Origin: Pseudomonadota bacterium
GTDB taxonomy: Bacteria; Pseudomonadota; Alphaproteobacteria; Sphingomonadales; Sphingomonadaceae
Reading direction: 5' to 3'
Length of the DNA: 7,622 bases
NCBI GenBank assembly: GCA_023386135.1
Contig: JAEWKG010000022.1
Coordinates: 1 to 7,622 of the forward strand
Both the position numbers and the translations under genes were made by a program. The stretch's first letter is position 1; every line of letters begins with the position of its first letter. Below the pieces are notes generated by a model that was not told the origin of the DNA, did no database searches, and saw nothing but the letters and a program-made list of their open reading frames with translations. Shown piece by piece: positions 1 through 6,238 of the stretch.

Positions 1-387
1 CCCCTGCCCGGTCCGGGGCGCGGCGCGGGCAGCTATGGTAACGGCCTCGGCGGAGGCGGCACCGGCGGGGATGGCTACGGCAGCGGGGGCGGCGCGGCGG
101 TCCAGGGCCCGCGCCAGATCGGCGGCCGCATGGCCTACCGCGATCTTCCCGAAGGCCTGCTGGTGGAAGGCCGTGAGGCGGCGGTGCGCGTGGTCTTCGC
201 GGTGCGCGCCGACGGGCGGGCGGAGGACTGCGAGATCGACCGGTCGAGCGGCAATCAGGCGATCGATACGCTCACCTGCCGCCTGATCGAGCAACGCTTC
301 CGCTTCCGCCCCGCGCTCGACCGGAGCGGCCGCCCTGTCCGCTCGTACGTGCAGGAAACCCACACTTGGTACGCCTCGCCGGGATAA
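1..387 (+). CDS. TonB-type energy transducer, C-terminal part (5' truncated)
   Basis: The gene is cut by the window edge, so the start, the expected N-terminal membrane anchor and most of the linker are missing. The visible 128 residues open with a Gly-rich, low-complexity linker (about residues 8-32). A compact alpha/beta domain follows (about 40-128) with the pattern of the TonB C-terminal domain: a conserved hydrophobic strand (AVRVVFAVRADG), then a Cys-containing strand (EDCEIDRSSG), a helix, and the RFRFRPA segment before the final strand. TonB proteins of this kind couple the ExbB/ExbD proton-driven motor in the inner membrane to outer-membrane receptors. Cys77 and Cys93 (numbered from base 1) could form a periplasmic disulfide. 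The frame ends at TAA 385-387. The TonB-like fold is fairly secure. Which receptor it serves, and whether it is a true TonB or a related periplasmic protein, cannot be told without the N-terminus. Confidence 0.8.
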   Translation, partial: PLPGPGRGAGSYGNGLGGGGTGGDGYGSGGGAAVQGPRQIGGRMAYRDLPEGLLVEGREAAVRVVFAVRADGRAEDCEIDRSSGNQAIDTLTCRLIEQRFRFRPALDRSGRPVRSYVQETHTWYASPG

Positions 388-405
388 GCTGCGCGTTGGC
401 GCGCT
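387..405 (+). terminator. GC-rich stem-loop overlapping the stop of the TonB-like gene (weak terminator candidate)
   Basis: Bases 387-394 can pair with 399-405 (seven pairs with T390 bulged) around a GTTG loop. The stem begins on the last base of the TAA stop. No T-run follows, so it is not a canonical intrinsic terminator. It may be a 3'-end stabilising hairpin or chance pairing in GC-rich DNA. Confidence 0.25.
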
Positions 406-484
406 AATGTGGGCAAGGCGAGTGCGAATGTCCGCTACCGACCCATTGCAGACTCTTACCTCGGGTGCGACTGCCCCGCCAAGC

Positions 485-495
485 AGGAGGGAGGA
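485..495 (+). promoter_or_regulatory. Strong Shine-Dalgarno that sets the start of the 501 gene
   Basis: The purine run AGGAGGGAGGA lies 5 bases before ATG 501. It sits downstream of the in-frame GTG at 465, which argues for the ATG as the true start. Confidence 0.75.
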
Positions 496-500
496 CCAAA

Positions 501-1211
501 ATGCTACGCATTGCGATCGAAGGCATGGTGCATGACCGAGACGAGGTTCTGGCGTGGGAAGCGCGGCGCATGACTTCCGTGAGGAAGAAACTAGGCCTGC
601 CGCATTCAGATTCGCCCTTGGCCGACCAACGGATCGAACTCACTGAGCGGAAGCTCGCGCTCGGACACGATGGCATCAAACGATTGTTGGGTCGCGGACC
701 GTGGCTGTCCGAGAAGATCACCCGCGTCACCCTTAAGCTTTCCGGCCGCAGAAAGCGGGTCAGCGTGTGCGAGATCGAGGTCTCTGCCGGTTCGGCAGAA
801 GGCTTCGCCAAGTGGTTTGAGGACCGCAACAATCTCAACGACGAGAAGTCGATGATCGACGCCTGCCCGGACCACTACATCATCAACCGCGATGCTGCTG
901 GCAGGCAGTTCGTGCTGGAGACGACGGGCGGCTCGCCCCTCCCGGGTGCTTTCACAGTCGATTACGACGATACGAGCACGCTAATTACCCCGGCAGACCC
1001 GTCCTTTCCGCACCAGGTTGCCGGGGTCGCGAGGCTCGATGACGGCTTGGCCATTGGCGGGGTGCGGCATCAATTCAGGCAAGAAGGCGATGGCTTCCGC
1101 GCACGCCTTACGGTCGAATTTCCTGGCAGGGTCCCAGGGCGCATGATCGCAGAGCACCGCTGGCACCTCGCGTGCGAGTTCTCGAACTGGATCGAGGCCG
1201 CTGGGCGGTAG
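501..1211 (+). CDS. Hypothetical protein, 236 aa, family not recognised
   Basis: I do not recognise this protein. ATG 501 is chosen over the in-frame GTG at 465 because an excellent ribosome binding site stands just before it. No signal peptide or membrane segment is visible, so it is probably cytoplasmic. It seems to have two parts. A basic N-terminal half (about residues 1-115) contains many Arg/Lys and a KLSGRRKRV stretch. A C-terminal half (about 122-236) is rich in Gly, Asp and aromatic residues, with motifs such as DHYII, ETTGGSPLPG, GVRHQF and HRWHLACEFSNW. An internal ATG at 852 (MIDACPDHY) could start the second half alone. Hand-counted G+C in three sampled 60-base lines (from 541, 781 and 961) is 57-62%, against 65-78% in two lines of the bkd operon, hinting at a different history. 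The gene stands alone, with a tRNA gene facing it downstream. No function is claimed. Confidence 0.7.
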   Translation: MLRIAIEGMVHDRDEVLAWEARRMTSVRKKLGLPHSDSPLADQRIELTERKLALGHDGIKRLLGRGPWLSEKITRVTLKLSGRRKRVSVCEIEVSAGSAEGFAKWFEDRNNLNDEKSMIDACPDHYIINRDAAGRQFVLETTGGSPLPGAFTVDYDDTSTLITPADPSFPHQVAGVARLDDGLAIGGVRHQFRQEGDGFRARLTVEFPGRVPGRMIAEHRWHLACEFSNWIEAAGR

Positions 1212-1299
1212 GTCCACTTCCTACTCAAACTGCGACATCGCGCACGGGCGAAGCCTCGACGCGAGAACATCACGCAAAATGACGCGGAAAAGAGTGAAA

Positions 1300-1376
1300 T
1301 GGTCGGGGAAAGAGGATTCGAACCTCCGGCCCCTGCCTCCCGAAGACAGTGCTCTACCAGGCTGAGCTATTCCCCG
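1300..1376 (-). tRNA. tRNA-Pro, anticodon CGG
   Basis: Read on the minus strand, the sequence folds into a complete 77-base cloverleaf. It has acceptor stem CGGGGAA pairing with TTCCCCG, D stem GCTC/GAGC, anticodon stem CTGTC/GGCAG with loop TTCGGGA, a five-base variable region, and T stem GGAGG/CCTCT with a TTCGAAT loop. Discriminator A and an encoded CCA follow. The anticodon CGG (bases 1340-1342, complement) reads CCG proline codons, which should be common in this GC-rich genome. The C1-G72 pair with A73 fits bacterial tRNA-Pro. A T-rich tract follows the 3' end. Confidence 0.97.
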
Positions 1377-1432
1377 ACCGATCTCATCCGGCCTAACCCG
1401 TTAAGGTCAGGGGCCGGCGAGGCAGGAGCGGG

Positions 1433-1461
1433 CCTATAGGGGCGGGTCGGCGGGGTGGCAA
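1433..1461 (-). promoter_or_regulatory. Sigma70-type promoter for tRNA-Pro
   Basis: On the minus strand, -35 TTGCCA (1456-1461) and -10 TATAGG (1433-1438) are separated by 17 bases. This would start transcription around 1426 and leave a leader of about 50 bases before the mature tRNA 5' end at 1376. The -10 lies in a palindrome, CCTATAGG (1433-1440). The promoter occupies the same intergenic region as the upstream sequence of divergent thyA, for which I see no clear -35/-10 pair. Confidence 0.65.
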
Positions 1462-1490
1462 GCGGGCTTTTGCGGGTTTAGGACCGGCGG

Positions 1491-2447
1491 ATGGCCACTG
1501 CCTTTCCGCTACCCGATTCTCATAGCACCCCGCACCCGGAGCAGCAGTATCTCGATCTGATGCGGCGGATCTGGACCGAGGGCTCGGAGCGGGTGGACCG
1601 GACCGGCGTCGGCACCCGCTCGGTGTTCGGGGCGACGTTGCGGTTCGATTTGGCCGATGGCGCGATGCCGCTGATCACCACGAAGCGGGTGTACTGGAAG
1701 ACCGCGACGCGTGAGTTGTTGTGGTTCCTCACCGGCGAGACCAACATCCGCCCGTTGGTGCTGCAGGGCGTGCACATCTGGGACGACTGGCCGCACGCGC
1801 GCTATGTCCGCGAGACGGGCGATACGATCGGAATAGATGCGTTCGTCCAGCGGATCGCCGACGACGAGCCATTCGCCGAACGGTGGGGTGATCTCGGACC
1901 GGTGTACGGCAAGCAATGGGTCGACTGGCCGACCTACCGCTATCGGCCCGATGGGCTCTACGAACCGGGCGAAAGCATCAACCAGGTCGCTGAGGTGGTC
2001 CGCTCGCTGCGCGAAAACCCCGGCAGCCGGCGGCACATTATCGAAGGATGGAACGTCGCCGAGCTCGACCGGATGGCGCTGCCGCCGTGCCACAAGACCT
2101 ACCAGTTCCATGTCGCCGACGGGAAGCTGAACTGCCTGCTCTATCAGCGGAGCTGCGACGTTGCGCTGGGGCTGCCGTTCTACCTGTGGTCGGCGGCGCT
2201 GCTCCAGCACATGCTGGCTCAGCAGACGGGCCTTGAGCCGGGCGAGTTCACGTGGATGGGCGGGGACGTGCACCTCTACCTCAATCACGCCGAGCTGATC
2301 GAGGAACAGCTCACCCGGGAACCGCAGGGCCGCCCGCGGCTTGAGATTGTGCGGCGGCCCGCCTCGATGTTCGATTACCGGATCGAGGATTTCGAGGTGT
2401 CCGGTTACACGCCGCTCGGCGCGCTCAAGGCGCCGGTGGCGGTGTGA
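1491..2447 (+). CDS. thyA: Thymidylate synthase (ThyA type), 318 aa
   Basis: ThyA methylates dUMP to dTMP with 5,10-methylene-tetrahydrofolate, releasing dihydrofolate, and supplies the only de novo dTMP for DNA synthesis. ATG 1491 follows an AGGA (1480-1483) at 7 bases. Family landmarks are in order: DRTGVGT with the phosphate-binding Arg (R37), ELLWFL with Glu75, HIWDDW, the paired arginines R180-R181, the catalytic PPCH (Cys200), QRSCD (R220, S221, D223), GGDVHLY (H261, Y263) and the usual C-terminus APVAV. At 318 residues it is longer than E. coli ThyA (264). Extra sequence lies in the small domain (about residues 101-133) and after KQW, reminiscent of the longer L. casei enzyme. The odd point is Tyr231 in LGLPFY, where E. 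coli has Asn177, the residue that reads the uracil ring. No dihydrofolate reductase gene follows, although thyA is often paired with one. Confidence 0.96.
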   Translation: MATAFPLPDSHSTPHPEQQYLDLMRRIWTEGSERVDRTGVGTRSVFGATLRFDLADGAMPLITTKRVYWKTATRELLWFLTGETNIRPLVLQGVHIWDDWPHARYVRETGDTIGIDAFVQRIADDEPFAERWGDLGPVYGKQWVDWPTYRYRPDGLYEPGESINQVAEVVRSLRENPGSRRHIIEGWNVAELDRMALPPCHKTYQFHVADGKLNCLLYQRSCDVALGLPFYLWSAALLQHMLAQQTGLEPGEFTWMGGDVHLYLNHAELIEEQLTREPQGRPRLEIVRRPASMFDYRIEDFEVSGYTPLGALKAPVAV

Positions 2448-2457
2448 CGGGGCTTTC

Positions 2458-2487
2458 TTGACTCGCTGACCCGCTTTGAAATAAAAT
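2458..2487 (+). promoter_or_regulatory. Sigma70-like promoter of the bkd operon
   Basis: A -35 TTGACT (2458-2463) and a -10 TAAAAT (2482-2487) are 18 bases apart, each matching consensus at five of six positions. The region is locally AT-rich between two GC-rich genes. It would start transcription near 2494, giving a short leader of about 35 bases before the TTG start at 2528. A small inverted repeat, GCAT-N4-ATGC (2497-2508), lies just after the predicted start and could be an operator; this is inference. Confidence 0.7.
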
Positions 2488-2516
2488 AACGCGTTCGCAT
2501 AACAATGCTGCACTGC

Positions 2517-2523
2517 GGGAGAG
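2517..2523 (+). promoter_or_regulatory. Ribosome binding site that fixes the TTG start of bkdA1
   Basis: GGGAGAG, with core GGAG at 2518-2521, stands 6 bases before TTG 2528. The first in-frame ATG codes for about residue 96, well inside the conserved protein. The upstream ATGs at 2505 and 2544 are out of frame, so TTG is the best start. Confidence 0.75.
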
Positions 2524-2527
2524 CGAG

Positions 2528-3835
2528 TTGGGTAACAGCTCAAATGAGAAGGGCTCAGATGGGACGGGACAGGCGGGCCACAACCGGCCGGCGCTGAGCT
2601 TCCACGTCCCCGAACCCAAGTTCCGCCCCGGCGACGCGGTCGACTTCTCGGACCTCAAGATCACTCAGGCCGGCGCCCAGGCGCGGCCCGACGAGACGTG
2701 CCCCGCGATCGACACCGCGCCGCTCGCCAACGACCTCATCCGCGTGCTGGGCGAGGACAACCGCGCGCACGGCCCGTGGGACCCGAAGCTCGATCCCGAC
2801 ACCTTGCGCCGGATGCTCTCGACGATGGCGCTGACCCGCGCGTTCGACGAGCGGATGTACCGCGGCCAGCGGCAGGGCAAGACCAGCTTCTACATGAAGT
2901 GCACCGGGGAAGAGGCGACCAGCGTCGCCGCCGGGATGGCGCTTGCCGCCGACGACATGGTGTTCCCGAGCTATCGCCAGCAGGGCATCCTCCTCGCGCG
3001 CGGCTATCCGCTGATCGAGATGATCAACCAGATCTACTCGAACCGCGGCGACAAGCTGAAAGGCCGCCAGCTTCCGATCATGTATTCGAGCCGCGCGCAC
3101 AGCTTTTTCACCATCAGCGGCAACCTCGCCACGCAGACTCCGCAAGCGGTCGGCTGGGCGATGGCGAGCGCGATGCGCGGCGACAGCCGGATCGCCGCGA
3201 CCTGGGTGGGTGAGGGCAGCACCGCCGAGGGCGATTTCCACGCCGCATGCCTGTTCGCCACCGTCTACAACGCGCCGGTGATCCTCAACGTGGTCAACAA
3301 CCAGTGGGCGATCTCCAGCTTCTCGGGCTTTGCCGGGGGCGAGCGGGCGACTTTCGCCGCGCGCGGGGTCGGCTACGGGATCGCCTCGCTCAGGGTCGAC
3401 GGCAACGACGCGCTCGCCTGCTACGCGGCCGAGCAGTGGGCCGCCAACCGCGCGCGCGCCAACGCGGGGCCGACGCTGATCGAGCACTTCAGCTACCGCG
3501 CCGAAGGCCACTCGACGTCCGACGATCCGAGCCAGTACCGCAGTGCGCAGGAACGCAGCGAATGGCCTCTCGGCGATCCAGTCATGCGGCTCAAGAACCA
3601 CCTCATCGCCATGGGCGAGTGGGACGAGGAGCGGCAGGAGAAGCTCGACCTCGACAGCGCAGAGCAGGTCAAGGCGGCGACCAAGGAAGCCGAGAAGAAC
3701 GGCATCCTCGGCCACGGCCTCCACCACCCGTTCCATACGATGTTCGAGGACGTGTTCGAGGAACTGCCATGGCACCTCGAGGAACAGGCCGCGCAGGCGA
3801 TCCGCGAAAGGGAAATCAAGTGGCCAGCAGCGTGA
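2528..3835 (+). CDS. bkdA1: Branched-chain 2-oxoacid dehydrogenase E1 subunit alpha, 435 aa
   Basis: E1 uses thiamine diphosphate to decarboxylate 2-oxoisovalerate, 2-oxoisocaproate and 2-oxo-3-methylvalerate, and passes the acyl group to the lipoyl arm of E2. The protein closely follows Pseudomonas BkdA1 from memory. It has an N-terminal extension with LSFHVPEPKFRPGDAVDFS (residues 23-41), GPWDP, the substrate region SFYMKCTGEEA (120-130), FPSYRQQ, KGRQLPIMYS and ISGNLATQ. The thiamine/Mg motif starts GEGSTAEGD (228-236) and ends VVNNQWAIS (255-263). The phosphorylation-loop equivalent is HSTSDDP (328-334) with the active-site His328. GEG instead of GDG is also seen in human BCKDHA, so it supports the branched-chain rather than the pyruvate family. 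The start is TTG 2528; the stop TGA (3833-3835) lies inside bkdA2. It is the first gene of the operon. Confidence 0.95.
   Translation: MGNSSNEKGSDGTGQAGHNRPALSFHVPEPKFRPGDAVDFSDLKITQAGAQARPDETCPAIDTAPLANDLIRVLGEDNRAHGPWDPKLDPDTLRRMLSTMALTRAFDERMYRGQRQGKTSFYMKCTGEEATSVAAGMALAADDMVFPSYRQQGILLARGYPLIEMINQIYSNRGDKLKGRQLPIMYSSRAHSFFTISGNLATQTPQAVGWAMASAMRGDSRIAATWVGEGSTAEGDFHAACLFATVYNAPVILNVVNNQWAISSFSGFAGGERATFAARGVGYGIASLRVDGNDALACYAAEQWAANRARANAGPTLIEHFSYRAEGHSTSDDPSQYRSAQERSEWPLGDPVMRLKNHLIAMGEWDEERQEKLDLDSAEQVKAATKEAEKNGILGHGLHHPFHTMFEDVFEELPWHLEEQAAQAIREREIKWPAA
3807..3813 (+). promoter_or_regulatory. Ribosome binding site supporting GTG 3820 as the bkdA2 start
   Basis: AAAGGGA lies inside the 3' end of bkdA1, 6 bases before GTG 3820. 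The alternative GTG at 3832, which would give a classic four-base GTGA overlap with the bkdA1 stop, has no comparable purine run before it. Confidence 0.6.
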
Positions 3836-4884
3836 TCGACGACGCCCCCGTCGGCCTGGCCGACGCGCCGGCGCGCAACATCAACATGATCGAGGCGATC
3901 AACGACGCGCTCGACATCATGCTCGGCCACGATCCGACCGTGATCATCATGGGCGAGGACGTGGGCTATTTCGGCGGCGTGTTCCGCGCCACTGCGGGCC
4001 TGCAGGAAAAGCACGGCAAGAACCGGGTGTTCGACACGCCCATCTCCGAATGCGGGATCATCGGCGCGGCGGTGGGCATGGGCGCCTATGGCCTGCGCCC
4101 GGTGCCGGAGATCCAGTTTGCCGACTACATCTACCCCGGCATGGACCAGCTGATTAGCGAGGCCGCGCGTCTGCGCTACCGCTCGGCGGGCGAGTTCATC
4201 GCGCCGATGACCGTGCGCAGCCCGTTCGGCGGCGGCATCTTTGGCGGCCAGACCCACAGCCAGAGTCCGGAATCACTGTTCACCCACGTCGCAGGGCTCA
4301 AGACCGTGATCCCGAGCACGCCCTACGACGCCAAGGGCCTGCTGATCGCGGCAATCGAGGACAACGACCCGGTGATCTTCTTCGAGCCGAAGCGGATCTA
4401 CAACGGGCCATTCAGCGGCTACTACGACAAGCCGGTCGAACCGTGGAAGACGCACCCCGACAGCAAGGTGCCCGAGGGGTACTATTCGATCCCCCTTGGC
4501 AAGGCGCGCACTGTGCGCCAGGGCGACGCGCTGACCGTGCTGACCTACGGCACGATGGTCCACGTCACCGCCGCGGTGTGCCGCGAGAAGAGCATCGACG
4601 CCGAGATCATCGACCTGCGCACGCTAGTGCCGCTCGACATCGAGGCCATCGAGGCCTCGGTCGAGAAGACCGGCCGCTGTCTGATCGTGCACGAGGCGAC
4701 CCGCACCAGCGGCTTCGGCGCGGAACTGTCCGCGCTCGTCACCGAGCGCTGCTTCTATCACCTCGAAGCGCCGGTCGAACGCGTGACCGGCTTCGACACC
4801 CCCTATCCGCACAGCCTCGAATGGGCCTATTTCCCCGGCCCGGTTCGCATCGGCGAAGCGCTCGACAAGATTTTGGAGGCCTAG
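3820..4884 (+). CDS. bkdA2: Branched-chain 2-oxoacid dehydrogenase E1 subunit beta, 354 aa
   Basis: This subunit pairs with BkdA1 to form the alpha2beta2 E1 decarboxylase. Residues 1-20 are variable; the conserved part begins at NINMIEAINDA. MGEDVGYFGGVFRAT (44-58) carries Glu46 at the position that in E1beta proteins usually contacts the thiamine aminopyrimidine ring. DTPISECGIIG, EIQFADYIYPG and FGGQTHSQSPE (141-151, His146, the active-site histidine position) complete the pyrimidine-binding domain. The C-terminal transketolase-type domain (about 225-345) shows IDLRTLVPLD, KTGRCLIVHEATRTSGFGAE and a C-terminus like that of Pseudomonas BkdA2. The open frame extends upstream to 3247, but that part is out-of-frame bkdA1 sequence. 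GTG 3820 was chosen for its ribosome binding site; GTG 3832 remains possible. It overlaps bkdA1 by 16 bases and directly abuts bkdB. Confidence 0.95.
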   Translation: MASSVIDDAPVGLADAPARNINMIEAINDALDIMLGHDPTVIIMGEDVGYFGGVFRATAGLQEKHGKNRVFDTPISECGIIGAAVGMGAYGLRPVPEIQFADYIYPGMDQLISEAARLRYRSAGEFIAPMTVRSPFGGGIFGGQTHSQSPESLFTHVAGLKTVIPSTPYDAKGLLIAAIEDNDPVIFFEPKRIYNGPFSGYYDKPVEPWKTHPDSKVPEGYYSIPLGKARTVRQGDALTVLTYGTMVHVTAAVCREKSIDAEIIDLRTLVPLDIEAIEASVEKTGRCLIVHEATRTSGFGAELSALVTERCFYHLEAPVERVTGFDTPYPHSLEWAYFPGPVRIGEALDKILEA

Positions 4885-6219
4885 GTGGGCAGGTACACGT
4901 TCAATTTGCCCGACATCGGCGAAGGCATCGCCGAGGCCGAGATCGTCGCGATGCACGTCAAGCCCGGCGACAAGGTCGAGGAAGACCAGCAGATCGCCGA
5001 CATGATGACCGACAAGGCGACGGTGGAGATGGAAAGCCCGGTCTCGGGCACCGTGGTCGAGGTCGCTGGCGAAGCCGGCGACGTGATCGCGATCGGCTCG
5101 ATGCTGGTGGTGATCGAGACCGAGGGCGAGGGGAACGATGCGGCTCCGGCTCCGGCGCCTGCGGCTGCCGCGCCGGCACCAAAGGCCGAGGTGGTCGAGG
5201 AACGGGTCGAGGCAGAGAATCCCGATTCGGGTGATGCAGTTCGGGCGATCGAGCAGGCGCCGAAGGCCGCGCCCGCGCCTGAGCTTGCTCCGAAGGCCGA
5301 GCCGAGGCCTGCGCCCGCGCCCGCCCCGGCCGCAACAAAGACCTCGGCAAAAGTCCTGGCGACTCCCGCAGTGCGCCAGCGCGCGCGCGATCTCGGTGTG
5401 GACCTCGGCGAGGTGCGTCCGAGCGAGGAAGGCCGTGTTCGACATGCCGACCTCGATGCGTTCCTGTCCTATGGTGGCCCCACCGGGCACGCCCCCGCGG
5501 GCCGCGCCCGTACCGACGAAACTGTCAAGGTCATCGGCCTCCGCCGCCGCATTGCCGAGAACATGGCGGCGGCGAAGCGCAACAACCCGCACTTCACCTA
5601 CGTCGAGGAATGCGACGTCACCGAGCTCGAGCGCCTGCGCGAGCAGCTCAATGCTGCGCGCGGCGACAAGCCCAAGCTGACCATGCTGCCGCTGCTGATC
5701 AGCGCGATCTGCAAGACGCTGCCCGACTTCCCGATGATCAACGCGCGCTTCGATGACGAGGCGGGCGTGGTCACTCGCCACGGCGCGGTGCATCTTGGCA
5801 TGGCGACGCAGACCGACGGGGGCCTGATGGTGCCCGTCATCCGCGACGCGCAAGCCAAGAACCTGTGGCAGCTCGCGACCGAAATCCGCCGCTTGGCCCA
5901 GGCGGCGCGCGACGGCTCGGCGAAGTCGAACGAGCTGTCGGGCTCGACGCTTACCGTCACCTCGCTTGGCCCGCTCGGCGGCGTCGCCACCACGCCGGTG
6001 ATCAACCGTCCCGAAGTGGCGATCATCGGCCCCAACCGGATCGTCGAGCGGCCGATGTTCGTCTCCGACGGCATGGGCGGCGAGCGGATCGAGAAGCGCA
6101 AGCTGATGAACATCTCGATCAGTTGCGATCACCGCGTGGTCGACGGGTGGGATGCGGCGAGCTTCATCCAGGCGATCAAGCGGCTGATCGAAACGCCGGC
6201 GCTGTTGCTGGTGAACTGA
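4885..6219 (+). CDS. bkdB: Branched-chain 2-oxoacid dehydrogenase E2, dihydrolipoyl acyltransferase, 444 aa
   Basis: E2 forms the core of the complex and transfers the acyl group from its lipoyl arm to CoA, giving isobutyryl-, isovaleryl- or 2-methylbutyryl-CoA. Three regions are clear. A single lipoyl domain (about residues 2-80) has the lipoylation site MMTDKATVE, Lys44. A long Pro/Ala/Glu-rich swinging linker (about 84-156) follows. A peripheral subunit-binding domain (about 158-194) begins ATPAVRQRARDLGVDL. The catalytic acyltransferase domain (about 212-444) has HFTYVEECDVTEL, the TLTVTSLGPLGG strand region and the CDHRVVDG active site (His416, Asp420). GTG 4885 starts immediately after the bkdA2 TAG, with GGAGG (4875-4879) 5 bases before it. 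The binding domain lacks the usual GTGxxGR loop and reads RPSEEGRV. E2 enzymes for other 2-oxoacids share this plan; the branched-chain E1 genes decide the assignment. No E3 gene follows. Confidence 0.95.
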   Translation: MGRYTFNLPDIGEGIAEAEIVAMHVKPGDKVEEDQQIADMMTDKATVEMESPVSGTVVEVAGEAGDVIAIGSMLVVIETEGEGNDAAPAPAPAAAAPAPKAEVVEERVEAENPDSGDAVRAIEQAPKAAPAPELAPKAEPRPAPAPAPAATKTSAKVLATPAVRQRARDLGVDLGEVRPSEEGRVRHADLDAFLSYGGPTGHAPAGRARTDETVKVIGLRRRIAENMAAAKRNNPHFTYVEECDVTELERLREQLNAARGDKPKLTMLPLLISAICKTLPDFPMINARFDDEAGVVTRHGAVHLGMATQTDGGLMVPVIRDAQAKNLWQLATEIRRLAQAARDGSAKSNELSGSTLTVTSLGPLGGVATTPVINRPEVAIIGPNRIVERPMFVSDGMGGERIEKRKLMNISISCDHRVVDGWDAASFIQAIKRLIETPALLLVN

Positions 6220-6238
6220 CCTCCGACCCCGATAACTC

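Noticed and set aside
404..838. Minus-strand open frame opposite the 501-1211 gene
   Set aside because: The plus-strand gene has a strong ribosome binding site and protein-like motifs through its length; the opposite frame is Ser/Arg-rich without any.
1509..2543. 344-codon minus-strand open frame opposite thyA
   Set aside because: It is a shadow of thyA with Arg/His/Pro-biased translation and no motif.
3209..3217. GEG instead of GDG at the thiamine-binding motif of BkdA1 as a possible defect
   Set aside because: Human BCKDHA also has GEG at this position, so it is a normal variant of the branched-chain family.
2555..3775. 406-codon minus-strand open frame opposite bkdA1
   Set aside because: It is an antisense shadow of a gene with full-length family similarity.
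3247..3819. Long in-frame upstream extension of the bkdA2 reading frame
   Set aside because: It lies fully inside bkdA1 in another frame, is rich in Arg and Pro as expected for an off-frame reading of GC-rich coding DNA, and the conserved E1beta sequence begins only after 3820.
4624..6132. 502-codon minus-strand open frame opposite bkdB
   Set aside because: It mirrors bkdB and the end of bkdA2; long antisense frames are common in high-GC genes and the translation shows no recognisable domain.
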